Below, piece by piece: positions 8,093 through 17,197 of a stretch of DNA of 32,939 nucleotides (its first letter is position 1; each line of letters opens with the position of its first letter). The notes below the pieces were generated by a model. That model was given only the letters and a program-made list of their open reading frames with translations. It did no database searches and was not told the DNA's origin. Source of the DNA: Planctomycetota bacterium (GTDB lineage Bacteria > Planctomycetota > UBA1135 > UBA2386); contig JAQCBR010000038.1 in the NCBI GenBank assembly GCA_027621295.1, forward strand, positions 1 through 32,939. Reading direction: 5' to 3'. The position numbers were made by a program, and so were the translations under genes.

Positions 8093-10663
8093 CTACTGCC
8101 CGATGAACCGGTCGACCAGGCGGTTGGTCAGACGGACGGCGCCGGTCGTCCCGAGCACGAGACCCTGGAAGCCGTACTGGACGCCGAGGAGTGCGGTCTC
8201 GGCCGGCACGCGGAGGTCGACGTCGACGCGGCGCCCCTGGGAAGGCGCACCGTAGGCCCCGAACATCGCTGTGGTTCCAGGGTCGAGTCCGAACCGGCCC
8301 ACGCTCGGCAGGTCGACGCGACCGAGAGCGGGGGACCCGTAGATCGCTCCTCCGAGCGCGGCACCGTGCAGTTCCAGGCGGAAGGTGCGGCCGACCCGCA
8401 GCAGGTCCGGCGCCCGCAGGTGGCGCGTCATGCCGAACCACAGCGTGCCGTACGGGTTCTGGTCGTCGAGCGTCGCATCGAGGGTGAACACGTCCTCGTC
8501 CCCGTCGGCGTCGAAGTCGCCGAGACCCAGGTGCCAAGTCGTGCGCCAGATCTCGGGAACCTCGTCGCCGAGTCGAGCGGGTCGGAACAGTCGGTTCCCT
8601 TCGTTCAGCAGCAGCTGGTTGGTCCCCTGGCGGTGGATGCCGGCGTCGTAGCGTCCGAAGAAGATGTCGACGTCGCCGTCGTCGTCGGCGTCGAACAGGG
8701 CCAGAGCGCGCGAGTCCTGCTCTTCGACGAGGCTCACGCGCAGCAAGCGCCCGCTCCCGTCGTTCCAGCCGATCACGTCCGGCTCGCCCTCACAGAACGG
8801 CCGTCCCGCGCAGGCGTTGGCCTCGACCACGTCGAGGTCGCCGTCCAGGTCGAAGTCGGCGAGTGCGACGGGGCCCTCGGTGCCGGTGTAGAGCCAGCCG
8901 TTCGGATCGGGCGCGACGTGGTCGAACCGGCCGTCCGGGCGCTGCAGGAACGACGCCATGCCGTCGGTGACGTCCGTCCGCCCGTCGCCGTCGAGATCAC
9001 CGAACGCGACCGCCTTGCCGAACTGTGCGTTGGTCACGCACCACTGCCGGTCCTCGGTCAGGTTGCCCGCGCCGTCGTTCCACCAGATCGTGTCGAGCGC
9101 GGGCGCGGACCCGATGTCCCAGCGCGTCGGATGGGCGCCGCAGACGAGGTCGAGGTCGCCGTCCTGGTCGAGGTCGTTCAGCGCGAGCACCGCGATGTGC
9201 TGGGCTGCGGTCGGTGGGCCGGGGTTGCCCTGCGCGGAGATCGGAGCCTGGTGCTCGGGCCCCGGCAGGAACCCGCCGCGACCGTCGCCCCGGAACACGC
9301 GGAATCGGTCGAACCCCGTCGGCACGACGAGGTCGATGTGTGCATCTCCATCGACCCGACCCCAGGCAACGGCCTCGGGGAGTCGATTCGGGTTCGGCGG
9401 CGCCCCGCTCGGGTCGGCGGAGAACCGGCCGAAGCCGTCGTTGCGCCAGAACGCGCCGGGGCCGAGCAGGTCGAGGTCCCCGTCGCGGTCGATGTCCGCC
9501 GTCACCACGTAGCGGTCCTGCGGGGCGCCGCTCCAGCGGAGGACCTGCCGGTCCGTGCCGGGACCGACGAAGTGCCCGGCACCGTCGTTGAACTGGATGC
9601 GGTCGTGCAGCGTGTGGCCACCCTCGACGAGGTCGAGGTCGCCGTCGGCGTCGACGTCGAGGAACGCGGCGCAGAGGTGGTCGGCCGACCCAGGCCAGTT
9701 GCCGGCGACCTGGACGAACCAGCCGCTCGTCGTGTTGCGGAGGATCTGCCCGCCGCCCTCGTCGACGAGGACCAGATCGGGTGCGCCATCCCGGTCGATG
9801 TCTCCGACCGAGTAGTCGACGTGGTCCGCAGGTGTGACCGCGAACCGTGTCGAGATGTCCGCGTAGCTCGCGCCCTGCGGCGTGAAGACCTGGAGACCAC
9901 CGCCGTCCGTGCCGAGCAGCACGACCTCGTCGCGGCCGTCCCCGTCGAGGTCGTGGAGCCCGCAGCGCGACCGCGTGCCCGTGTTCGCCTGGAGGCGCTG
10001 GGAGACGTCGACGAACCCGCCTGCGCCGTCGTTCTCGAAGAGCTTCGACGCGGCGTTGCGTGTGGTCACGAGCACGTCGGGCCAGCCGTCTCCGTTCAGG
10101 TCCCCGAGCGCGAGCCCGTCGGCGATGCCCGCGACGGGAACGCTCGCGGCGAGCGTGAACTGGAGACGGCCCGCCTGGACGTGCGTCTCGAGCGCGCCAG
10201 CCGCTGCGCGGACGACGTCGAGGTCGCCGTCGCGGTCCACGTCTCCGAAGCGGAGCAGGTCGGGTTCCAGGCTCCACGTGAGGAATCGGGTCGGGGTGCC
10301 GTCCGCCGCGATCGTCCAGAGCCCGGTCGGGCTCGAGTATTCGGCCGTTCCATCCCCGTCGAGGTCGGCGACCGCGCCGACGTCGGTCCGGTTCCAGAAG
10401 CTGAACAAGGGCACCGGCTCGAACCGACCGTCGCCGAGCCCGCGCCGCAGTGGGGACACGGCGACCGTGTAGGCCAGCTCTCCGCCCAACAGCAGGTCGA
10501 GCCTGCCGTCGCGGTCGAAGTCCAGCGCGTGGACCGAAGTGGTGTAGGCCTGCGAGTCGAGGGGGCCGAGATCGACGCGGCCGTCGATCGAGAGGATCGA
10601 CTGCGCGCCCAGCGGCACGACGAGGGCCAGCGTGGCGCAGGCGAATGGGGTTGGCGAACGCAT
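8093..10663 (-). CDS. Exported FG-GAP/VCBS repeat protein
   Basis: An 856-residue protein with an N-terminal signal peptide (MRSPTPFACATLALVVPLGA, cleavage probable after GAQ or nearby). The body holds about 14 calcium-binding-like FG-GAP/VCBS units with the DxDxDGxxD core, for example DFDRDGRLDLLLG, DVDRDGDLDVV, DLDGDGRDEVVLL, DIDRDGDLDLLGP, DLDQDGDLDLVCG and DFDADGDEDVFTL, separated by text such as WWNDGAGNL. These repeats build beta-propellers used in extracellular binding. The last 105 residues (from about LLRVGRTFRLELHGA to the end) form a distinct beta-rich domain that resembles the end of the Kelch protein at 27022-28629. GGGAG seven bases upstream supports the ATG. Lipid, polysaccharide or protein ligand cannot be inferred. 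It is convergent with the c-di-GMP gene and divergent from the transporter gene. Confidence 0.9.
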   Translation of the reverse strand: MRSPTPFACATLALVVPLGAQSILSIDGRVDLGPLDSQAYTTSVHALDFDRDGRLDLLLGGELAYTVAVSPLRRGLGDGRFEPVPLFSFWNRTDVGAVADLDGDGTAEYSSPTGLWTIAADGTPTRFLTWSLEPDLLRFGDVDRDGDLDVVRAAAGALETHVQAGRLQFTLAASVPVAGIADGLALGDLNGDGWPDVLVTTRNAASKLFENDGAGGFVDVSQRLQANTGTRSRCGLHDLDGDGRDEVVLLGTDGGGLQVFTPQGASYADISTRFAVTPADHVDYSVGDIDRDGAPDLVLVDEGGGQILRNTTSGWFVQVAGNWPGSADHLCAAFLDVDADGDLDLVEGGHTLHDRIQFNDGAGHFVGPGTDRQVLRWSGAPQDRYVVTADIDRDGDLDLLGPGAFWRNDGFGRFSADPSGAPPNPNRLPEAVAWGRVDGDAHIDLVVPTGFDRFRVFRGDGRGGFLPGPEHQAPISAQGNPGPPTAAQHIAVLALNDLDQDGDLDLVCGAHPTRWDIGSAPALDTIWWNDGAGNLTEDRQWCVTNAQFGKAVAFGDLDGDGRTDVTDGMASFLQRPDGRFDHVAPDPNGWLYTGTEGPVALADFDLDGDLDVVEANACAGRPFCEGEPDVIGWNDGSGRLLRVSLVEEQDSRALALFDADDDGDVDIFFGRYDAGIHRQGTNQLLLNEGNRLFRPARLGDEVPEIWRTTWHLGLGDFDADGDEDVFTLDATLDDQNPYGTLWFGMTRHLRAPDLLRVGRTFRLELHGAALGGAIYGSPALGRVDLPSVGRFGLDPGTTAMFGAYGAPSQGRRVDVDLRVPAETALLGVQYGFQGLVLGTTGAVRLTNRLVDRFIGQ

Positions 10664-10809
10664 GACTTCTCCCGAATGCCCTGCAGCGGTCCGGATTGCA
10701 GCACGAGGTCGGCGTCTTGGGAACCCGCCCGGCCGCCTGCGGAGACCCGGTCTCGTCGTCGGCGTTTGTGTGGACCGGAGCCCGCGGCCTCCCGAAGCTC
10801 TCCGCCACG

Positions 10810-11514
10810 ATGGATGGGCTGACCCTGACCCTCGCGCTCGGTGCGGCCGGCGTGGCGTTCGTCCACACGGCGATCGGCCCGGACCACTATCTGCCGTTCG
10901 TGATGCTCGGGCGGGCGAGGCGATGGTCGCTCCGGAAGACCCTGGTGATCACCGGCCTCTGCGGCCTCGGGCACGTGGCGTCGTCGCTGGTCCTCGGTGG
11001 GCTCGGCATCGCTGCCGGCATGGCGCTCGGCGCGGTCGAGGAGATCGAGGGAGGGCGCGGGGGGCTCGCCGCATGGGCGCTGTTCTGGGTGGGCATCGCC
11101 TACCTGCTGTTCGGCCTTCGCCATGCGCACCGTCACCGGGCCGGACTCGCCGTCCATCGCCACGGCGACATCGTTCACCTGCACGCGGACGGAGAGGTGC
11201 CCCACGCGCACGAGGAGGTGGAGCAGGGCGAGCGGGCGACTTTCTGGACGTTGCTCCTGGTGTTCGTGCTCGGGCCGTGTGAGCCGCTGATCCCGCTGTT
11301 CGCGCTCCCGGCGAGCGAGGGGGACTGGTCGGCGGCCACCGCCGCGGGCCTGGTGTTCGCGGTGGTGACGATCGCGACGATGCTCGGCATCACGGCCGTC
11401 CTGCTCGCCGGGGTGTCGGCGGTGCGTCTCGGGTCCTTCGAGCGATGGACGCACGCTCTCGCCGGCGGGGTCGTCGCGAGCTCGGCGGGGGCGGTCCTGT
11501 TCCTCGGACTGTGA
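10810..11514 (+). CDS. NicO/UreH-like metal transporter with His-rich loop
   Basis: A 234-residue polytopic membrane protein with about six hydrophobic segments. Residues 19-26 read HTAIGPDH, close to the HxxxxDH signature of NiCoT/RcnA-type nickel-cobalt transporters but with one extra residue, and GLGHVASS (52-59) matches their second GH motif. A loop at residues 105-134 is packed with nine histidines (HAHRHR, HRHGDIVHLH, HAHEE), typical of divalent-metal exporters. GPCEPLIPLFALPA (155-168) is also characteristic of the UreH/NicO-like group. The likely role is transport of Ni, Co or another divalent cation across the inner membrane; direction is not determined. ATG 10810 is chosen because the first membrane helix begins directly after it; a TTG at 10696 would add an unlikely leader. 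The FAH gene follows after 62 bp. Confidence 0.8.
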   Translation: MDGLTLTLALGAAGVAFVHTAIGPDHYLPFVMLGRARRWSLRKTLVITGLCGLGHVASSLVLGGLGIAAGMALGAVEEIEGGRGGLAAWALFWVGIAYLLFGLRHAHRHRAGLAVHRHGDIVHLHADGEVPHAHEEVEQGERATFWTLLLVFVLGPCEPLIPLFALPASEGDWSAATAAGLVFAVVTIATMLGITAVLLAGVSAVRLGSFERWTHALAGGVVASSAGAVLFLGL

Positions 11515-11576
11515 CCTTCGCCGTGTGGCCGGCCGTCCTTTGCCTGGCCGCGCGCGGCGCGTGATGATCCCGCGCG

Positions 11577-12734
11577 ATGTCGAAGCTCGATGCTCGTTCG
11601 ATCCTGCCGGCCGTCGGGCCCGGACTCCTCGTGGGCCGCTGCTGGTGTCCGGAGCGCAGACGCCCGGTGCTGGTCCGCGTCGACGGCGACCGCCTCGTCG
11701 AGGTCGGCCTCGCGACGATGGCGCACCTGCTGCGCGAGGAGGATCCGGCGCGTGCTGCGACGGCGTTCGTCGGCTCGTGGTCGGTGGGACTCGACGATGC
11801 GCTCGCCGGGATCCCGGACGCGTCGAAGCCGCACCTGCTGACGCCGATCGATCTCCAGCCGATCAAGGCGGCGGGCGTGACGTTCGTCGAGAGCATGCTC
11901 GAGCGTGTGATCGAGGAGGCGACGCGTGGGGATGCTGCGGTCGCTGCCGAGACCCGGGCGCGCATCCTCGCGACGATCGGCGGGGACGTCGCACGCCTGC
12001 GCCCAGGGTCGCCGGAGGCGATGCGGTTCCGCGCCGAGATGCTCGCGGCCGGTCGCTGGAGTCCCTACCTCGAGGTCGGGCTCGGGCCCGACGCCGAGAT
12101 CTTCACGAAGGCGAGCCCGATGTCCGCGGTCGGCACCGGGATGTCGGTCGGGGTCCGCAGCGACAGCGAGTGGAACAACCCGGAGCCCGAAGTCGTCCTC
12201 GTCGTGACTCGCGAAGGCAAGACGGTCGGCGCGACACTCGGCAACGACGTCAACCTGCGCGACTGGGAGGGGCGCAGCGCGCTGCTGCTCGGACGCGCGA
12301 AGGACAACCGCGGCAGCGCTGCGGTCGGGCCCTTCGTCCGGCTCTTCGACCGGCACCTGGGCGAGGGCGATTTCGATCTCGATGTCGTGCGTGCGGAGAC
12401 CGTCGGGCTCGAGGTGACCGGCGCGCATGACGGCTTCGAGCTCCGCGCGGAGAGCTCGATGTCCAAGATCAGCCGGGATCCGGAGGATCTCGTCCGGCAG
12501 CTCTTCGATGGCCACGATTGGCCGGACGGGGTGGTGCTCTACCTCGGCACGATGTTCGCACCGACGCAGGACCGGCCGCGTGCCGACGGGACTCTCGTCG
12601 CGGGAGACGGTTTCACGCATCGGACCGGCGACCGCGTCCGCATCCACAGCCCGCACCTCGGCTGCCTCGACAACACGGTTCGGCCCGTTGACGACTGTCC
12701 GCGCTGGAGCATCGGGCTGGCGGATCTGTTCTGA
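11577..12734 (+). CDS. Fumarylacetoacetate hydrolase (FAH) family protein
   Basis: A 385-residue soluble enzyme. The C-terminal two thirds follow the FAH fold: EIFTKASPMSAVGTG, SEWNNPEPEVVLVV (the metal-binding EPE), LGNDVNLRDWEGRSALLL, KDNRGSAAVGPF, SSMSKISRDPEDLVRQ, LYLGTMFAP and [15 protein letters not shown]. This subgroup, with the longer N-terminal domain (residues 1-150), hydrolyses or isomerises 2,4-dioxo acids in sugar-acid or aromatic breakdown; the exact substrate cannot be told. The neighbourhood gives no pathway. The last 137 codons have a damaged second copy 4.5 kb away at 17198-17431. The gene converges on bioA with only 12 bp between stops. No clear Shine-Dalgarno sequence precedes the ATG. 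Confidence 0.88.
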   Translation: MSKLDARSILPAVGPGLLVGRCWCPERRRPVLVRVDGDRLVEVGLATMAHLLREEDPARAATAFVGSWSVGLDDALAGIPDASKPHLLTPIDLQPIKAAGVTFVESMLERVIEEATRGDAAVAAETRARILATIGGDVARLRPGSPEAMRFRAEMLAAGRWSPYLEVGLGPDAEIFTKASPMSAVGTGMSVGVRSDSEWNNPEPEVVLVVTREGKTVGATLGNDVNLRDWEGRSALLLGRAKDNRGSAAVGPFVRLFDRHLGEGDFDLDVVRAETVGLEVTGAHDGFELRAESSMSKISRDPEDLVRQLFDGHDWPDGVVLYLGTMFAPTQDRPRADGTLVAGDGFTHRTGDRVRIHSPHLGCLDNTVRPVDDCPRWSIGLADLF

Positions 12735-12737
12735 CGG

Positions 12738-12756
12738 CCCCCGGGGTCATCGGGGG
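12738..12756. terminator. Candidate bidirectional hairpin between FAH gene and bioA
   Basis: CCCCCG (12738-12743) pairs with CGGGGG (12751-12756) across a seven-base loop that contains the stop codon of bioA. It starts four bases after the stop of the FAH gene, so it could end transcripts from both sides. No T-run follows, so intrinsic termination is only a possibility. Confidence 0.35.
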
Positions 12757-14024
12757 TCGGCGAGGTCCAGCATCGCATCGGCGATCTGGTCCGCCTGCTC
12801 GGGTCCGAGGCATGCTGGAGGCATCGCGTACACGACGTTGCCGAGAGGGCGCAGCAGCACACCCCTGTCTGCCGCACGCCGGCGCAGGGCCGGGGTCCGG
12901 GCGGCGAGGTAGCCAGCGTGGCCACCCGCCGGGTCGACCAGGTCGAACGCGACGATCCCGCCAGTGCGGCGGAGGTCGCGGGCTTGGGGGCTGCCCTCGA
13001 GTCCGGCGCGGACCCGGGACTCGATCCGGGCGCCGATCGCGTCGAGGCGGGACGGCACGTCGTTCTCGAGCGCCAGCGCGAGCGAAGCGCGGGCCACCGC
13101 GCAGCCGATCGGATGGCCGGTGAACGAGTGCCCGTGGAAGAACGCGCGGCCGCGGTCCTCGGACAGGAACGCCTCGTAGTAGGACTCGGTGGCCAGTGTC
13201 GCGGCCATCGGCAGGAGTCCGCCGGTCAGACCCTTGGCGAGGCACATCAGGTCCGGCTCGATCCCGGCCTTTCCGCACGCGAACAGGGCCCCGGTCCGCC
13301 CGAAACCCGTCATCACCTCGTCCGCGATCAGTGGCAGACCCCGTGCGCGCGTCATCCGTCGGGCCGCACGCAGGAAGTCCGCGTCGTGCATGCGCATGCC
13401 GCCAGCACCCTGGACCAGGGGTTCGAGCAGGACACCGGCCGCCCTGGGGCCGAGTTCGTCGAGTACCGACTCGAGGGCCGACGCGCAGGGTTTGGTCCGC
13501 CGCACTTCGAACAGGAGCGGCGCGAACGGCGCGAAGAACGGGTCCGGGTCACCGACCGCCATCGCCCCGAACGTGTCCCCGTGGTACGAGCCTTCGAGTC
13601 CCACGAACACGCGGCGCGCCTCGTGCCCTTCGAGCACGTGGCGCTGGAAGGCCATCTTCAGCGCCACCTCGATCGCCGTGGATCCGTTGTCCGAGAAGAA
13701 GATCCGGTTGAGGCCCGGAGGTGTGACCGCGAGCAGCTCTTCCCCGAGCGCGACGGCAGGCTCGTGCGTGGCTCCCGCGAACAGCACGTGGTCCAGCCGC
13801 TGGGCCTGCTGGGTCATCGCGTCGATCAATCGCGGTTCACCGTGACCGTGCAGCGACGTCCACCACGAGCTGATCGCGTCGATGAGCACGCGGCCGTCCG
13901 CCAGCTCGAGCTCGGCGCCCGACGCACGCACCACGGCGAGCGGTTCCCGTTCGATCGCGTGCTGCGTGTACGGATGCCACTGGTGTACGGCGTCGCGTGC
14001 GGCGAGAGACTCTGTGGAGGTCAT
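12747..14024 (-). CDS. bioA: BioA: adenosylmethionine-8-amino-7-oxononanoate aminotransferase
   Basis: A 425-residue class III PLP aminotransferase. It converts KAPA (8-amino-7-oxononanoate) to DAPA using SAM as amino donor, in the cytoplasm. Diagnostic features are HPYTQH near residue 17-22, SSWWTSLHGHG (52-62, the BioA substrate-binding WW), the SDNGSTAIEVALKMA phosphate-binding stretch, GSYHGDT (145-151), ADEVMTGFGRTG with the PLP-ring Asp (234-245) and the Schiff-base lysine K264 in CLAKGLTGGLLP. The start at ATG 14024 is chosen because it overlaps the bioFD stop (TGATG) and matches family length; a start 29 codons earlier is a GC-rich readthrough. Last gene of the bioB-bioFD-bioA operon. 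Confidence 0.95.
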   Translation of the reverse strand: MTSTESLAARDAVHQWHPYTQHAIEREPLAVVRASGAELELADGRVLIDAISSWWTSLHGHGEPRLIDAMTQQAQRLDHVLFAGATHEPAVALGEELLAVTPPGLNRIFFSDNGSTAIEVALKMAFQRHVLEGHEARRVFVGLEGSYHGDTFGAMAVGDPDPFFAPFAPLLFEVRRTKPCASALESVLDELGPRAAGVLLEPLVQGAGGMRMHDADFLRAARRMTRARGLPLIADEVMTGFGRTGALFACGKAGIEPDLMCLAKGLTGGLLPMAATLATESYYEAFLSEDRGRAFFHGHSFTGHPIGCAVARASLALALENDVPSRLDAIGARIESRVRAGLEGSPQARDLRRTGGIVAFDLVDPAGGHAGYLAARTPALRRRAADRGVLLRPLGNVVYAMPPACLGPEQADQIADAMLDLADPR

Positions 14025-15928
14025 CACTGCGTCGGCTGGGTCAGGGGAGTTCCGCACGCGAAGAGGTCGGACAGAGCCGTCCCTCGGTGGCTCCGGGCAC
14101 CGTCGATCCACGCGTCCAGCTCGGCAGCACGAAGGCTCTCGAGGCGCGGAAACTCGAAGACGTCGGCGACGCCCGCGAGCTCGGCCAGCGTTGCGAAGTT
14201 GGACGGGTGGGGTTCGCCGATCAGGAACAGCGCGCGGACGTCGACGCGCGCGCGCTCGAGCGCACGGACCGAGAGGAGCGTGTGGTTCAGGGTGCCGAGC
14301 GACGACCGCGCAGCGAGGAGGACCGGGACGCCGATCTCGGCCAGCCAGTCGATCTGCAGCACGTCCATCCGGTACGGAACCATCAGTCCGCCGGCGAGCT
14401 CGACGAACCAGGGGCGGCGGTCGTCGCCCGATCGGAGGTCGTCCAGCGTCGGGGTCAGGCGGGCGACGGGGACGCTCGCGTCCACGTCCGCTGCGGCTTC
14501 GTGGGGCGATGCCGGCAGCGGGAAGCGGGCGAGCGGCTCCGCGAACTCCACGTCGTGACCCGAGACCAGACGGCGGACTTCCCCGGTGTCGTCATCCGAA
14601 CCGGTCTGGACCGGCTTCCAGTATCCGCTGCCGCGGCCGGCGCGCGCCGCGGCGCGCACGACGACCGCGCTGAGCACGGTCTTGCCGACGCCGGTGTCGG
14701 TCCCGGCGATGATCCATGCGGGACTGCGTTCGCGTCGTGTCGTTTCGGACGCGACCGCCGAGATCGTGATCGTCGCCGGAAGATCCAACGCAGCCTGCCG
14801 GGCGGCCCGCACCAGCGTGTCGATCTCCGCTGCGGTGTTGTGGGCGTGCCCGACGAGCCTCAGCCGTTCCGTGCCAGCCGGGACCGTGGGTGAGCGGACC
14901 GCGCGCACGCCGAAGCCAGCGCTCCGCAGTCGCTCGGCGAGCGCGAGGGTGCGGCGGTTGCCGCCGATGACCCAGGGCACGATGGCGCCGTCGGGTGTCG
15001 GCAGTTCGAGCCCACGTGCGATCTCTCGGGCGGCGTCGAGGCAGCGCTCCCGGCGCTCGTCCTCGGCGGCCGCGATGCCGATCGCAGCGGTGAGCGCTGC
15101 TGCGACTGCGGGAGACGGCGCGGTGGAGAAGATGAACGCGCGTCCGCGGTGCACGATGAGTTCGCGGAGCGATCGCGAGCCGACGATGAACGCACCGCTC
15201 ACGCCGAGGGCCTTCCCCCCGGTGACGACGCGCGCCAGCATGCGGTCGACCCGAGCGCCGGCTGCCGCAGCTTCGGCCACGGCGCCCGCACCGCACGGCC
15301 CCAGCAGGCCGGCGGAGTGCGCTTCGTCGACGACGAGCCAAGCGTCGTGCCGCGCGCAGATCTCGCAGAGCGCGGCGAGCGGAGCCGCCGTTCCGTCCAT
15401 GCTGAACACGCCCTCGGTCAGCAGGATCCTTCGGCGCGCGCCCCGCGCGGTCGCGAGGCGGTGCTCGATCTCGTCCAGGTCGAGGTGCGCGTGCACCTCG
15501 ACGCGCGCACGCGACGCGCGGGCCGCGTCGATCAGCGACGCGTGGACCAGCGCGTCGGACACGAGGACGTCACCCCGGCCAGCCAGGGCACCGACCAGCG
15601 CGGCGTTCGCGTGGTAGCCCGATGGCAGCAGCAGGGCCGCCTCGGCGGACAGCCACGTCGCGGCTGCCTCTTCGGCCGCGTCGTGGCTCGGGAGCGGCCC
15701 GGCCAGCAGACGAGCCGCGGCTGCGCCTGCCCCATGTTCCTGCAGGGCCCGGACTGCGGCTTCCACCACGCGCGGATCCTGCGCGAGGCCGAGGTAGTCG
15801 TTCGACGTGAAGTCGACGCCCCGCGTCGGATCGTCGGTCGTCCGCGACAGGTCGCGGTCTCGCAGCGACTGCAGTTCCGCCGCGAACAGAGCGGCGTGCT
15901 CCTCAGCCATCGGACGGGTCGTGCGCAT
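14024..15928 (-). CDS. BioF-BioD fusion: KAPA synthase and dethiobiotin synthetase
   Basis: One 634-residue polypeptide carries two consecutive biotin enzymes that do not act on adjacent steps. Residues about 1-390 are BioF, which condenses pimeloyl-ACP or -CoA with alanine to give KAPA: SNDYLGL (42-48), GSGYHAN-type segment [16 protein letters not shown] (201-210) and PLP lysine K239 in VTGGKALG. Residues about 404-634 are BioD, which closes the ureido ring of DAPA with ATP and CO2: P-loop [12 protein letters not shown] (409-420), [19 protein letters not shown] and a [11 protein letters not shown] motif. BioA, which supplies DAPA, is encoded next. The start overlaps the last 26 bases of bioB; ATG 15910 (MAEEHAALF) is an equally plausible start. 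No frameshift or stop separates the two halves, so the fusion seems genuine. Confidence 0.93.
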   Translation of the reverse strand: MRTTRPMAEEHAALFAAELQSLRDRDLSRTTDDPTRGVDFTSNDYLGLAQDPRVVEAAVRALQEHGAGAAAARLLAGPLPSHDAAEEAAATWLSAEAALLLPSGYHANAALVGALAGRGDVLVSDALVHASLIDAARASRARVEVHAHLDLDEIEHRLATARGARRRILLTEGVFSMDGTAAPLAALCEICARHDAWLVVDEAHSAGLLGPCGAGAVAEAAAAGARVDRMLARVVTGGKALGVSGAFIVGSRSLRELIVHRGRAFIFSTAPSPAVAAALTAAIGIAAAEDERRERCLDAAREIARGLELPTPDGAIVPWVIGGNRRTLALAERLRSAGFGVRAVRSPTVPAGTERLRLVGHAHNTAAEIDTLVRAARQAALDLPATITISAVASETTRRERSPAWIIAGTDTGVGKTVLSAVVVRAAARAGRGSGYWKPVQTGSDDDTGEVRRLVSGHDVEFAEPLARFPLPASPHEAAADVDASVPVARLTPTLDDLRSGDDRRPWFVELAGGLMVPYRMDVLQIDWLAEIGVPVLLAARSSLGTLNHTLLSVRALERARVDVRALFLIGEPHPSNFATLAELAGVADVFEFPRLESLRAAELDAWIDGARSHRGTALSDLFACGTPLTQPTQ

Positions 15929-16937
15929 CGGTGGCCGCTGCGGTGGAGCAGGTGCGGTCGGGCCTCCGCAGGGGTTCTAGTCCGAGGCGTGCGAGCAGCG
16001 CGGCGTCGCCCGACGGCGACGGGTTGGGAGTGGTCAGCAGTTCGTCGCCGACGAAGATCGAGTTCGCGCCAGCGAGGAAGCACAGCGCCTGCGTCGCTTC
16101 GTCCATCTCGGTCCGACCCGCGGAGAGCCGGATGACGGTCCGCGGCATGAGGACCCGCGCCGCGGCGATCATCCGCACGACCTCGGTCCACGGCAACGCC
16201 TGCTCCTCGGCGAGCGGCGTGCCCGCGACGTGGACCAGCTGGTTGATCGGAAGGCTCTCCGGCTGCGGGTCGAGTCCGGCGAGCTCGGCCAGGAGTTCGG
16301 CGCGTGCCCGCGGGCCCTCGCCGAGTCCCAGGATGCCCCCGGAACACACGTGGATCCCGGCCGCACGGACCCGCTCCAGCGTCGCGAGGCGGTCGTCGTA
16401 AGTCCGGGTCCCGATCACGTTGCCGTAGTGGCTGCGGCCGGTGTCGAGGTTGTGGTTGTAGAAGTCGAGTCCGGCCTCGGCGAGCCGAGCAGCCTGGTGA
16501 TCCTGCAGCATGCCGAGCGTCACGCAGGTCTCGAGGCCGAGGTCCTTCACCCTGCGGACCATCTCCACCACGGCGTCGAACTCGGCGCCGTCCTTCACTT
16601 GGCGCCACGCCGCGCCCATGCAGAACCGATCCGCGCCGTTCGCCTGCGCCTGCCGCGCCGCGTCGAGGACCTCGTCGACTTCGGCGAGCGGGGACCGGCC
16701 GGTGGGGGTGTCGTAGCGTGCGCTCTGGGAGCAGTACTTGCAGTCCTCGGGGCACCCGCCGGTCTTCACGCTGAGCAGCTGGGAGCACTGGATCGCGCGC
16801 GGATCGTGGTGCTGACGGTGGATCGTCGCAGCCTCGAAAACGAGTTCGAGGAGCGGGCGCGCGAGCAGGGCCTCTGCGGCCTCGATCGAGGGAGGTGTCC
16901 TGGGATCGGCGACGGCCGTGTCGGTGCGTTCGGGCAT
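15903..16937 (-). CDS. bioB: BioB: biotin synthase (radical SAM)
   Basis: A 344-residue radical SAM enzyme that inserts sulfur into dethiobiotin to form biotin. The radical cluster motif is CPEDCKYC (C62, C66, C69). Other family hallmarks are [22 protein letters not shown], the YNHNLDTG helix-end motif, [14 protein letters not shown], and the RLSAGR arginine that binds the auxiliary [2Fe-2S] cluster together with conserved cysteines. Start ATG 16937 ([10 protein letters not shown]) gives the usual length; an upstream extension is compositionally noise. First gene of the biotin operon, overlapping bioFD by 26 bases. The 148 bp upstream to the remnant locus show no biotin-operator (BirA) or BioR site that I can recognise, so regulation is unknown. 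Confidence 0.96.
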   Translation of the reverse strand: MPERTDTAVADPRTPPSIEAAEALLARPLLELVFEAATIHRQHHDPRAIQCSQLLSVKTGGCPEDCKYCSQSARYDTPTGRSPLAEVDEVLDAARQAQANGADRFCMGAAWRQVKDGAEFDAVVEMVRRVKDLGLETCVTLGMLQDHQAARLAEAGLDFYNHNLDTGRSHYGNVIGTRTYDDRLATLERVRAAGIHVCSGGILGLGEGPRARAELLAELAGLDPQPESLPINQLVHVAGTPLAEEQALPWTEVVRMIAAARVLMPRTVIRLSAGRTEMDEATQALCFLAGANSIFVGDELLTTPNPSPSGDAALLARLGLEPLRRPDRTCSTAAATDAHDPSDG

Positions 16938-17085
16938 GGGCAGGGGTTCGACGGAAGGCTCCGCCTCGGGACTCGCTCGGGTGGGGGATGCTAGCCCGAA
17001 CGCAGCCCGGTCCCTACCGAACGGATCGAGAGCACGAGAGGTTGCGGCTCTTCGAACCGCGCTGGCGAGGCCTCGTCCTGGCCCG

Positions 17086-17190
17086 TCAGTTCGCCAGCAC
17101 CGCGTCGAACCAGCGGAAGATCCGGGGAAGCGCCTCGGCAACGATGAGGAGGTGCTCGCAGCGCGGCGCGAGGACGAAGCGCGCCCTGCT
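17086..17190 (-). pseudogene. Remnant of an esterase-paralogue C-terminus
   Basis: About 33 codons ending at TGA 17086-17088 encode [18 protein letters not shown] and then RWFDAVLAN. This matches the last residues of the complete esterase at 18218-19639 ([18 protein letters not shown], then AWIDGLEPR), including the histidine expected to be catalytic. The DNA similarity looks like about three quarters by eye, so it derives from a diverged paralogue rather than a fresh copy. Upstream of this tail the sequence switches abruptly to the antisense of an FAH fragment, so no complete gene exists. Confidence 0.75.
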
Positions 17191-17197
17191 GCAGCCC

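Noticed and set aside
8366-10822. An 818-codon open plus-strand frame opposite the FG-GAP gene
   Set aside because: It mirrors the Asp/Gly repeats on the minus strand and has no domain features; shadow frame.
16938-17085. A TAGCAT hexamer as a -10 element of the bio operon
   Set aside because: No matching -35 hexamer at a usual distance and no known biotin-operator palindrome.
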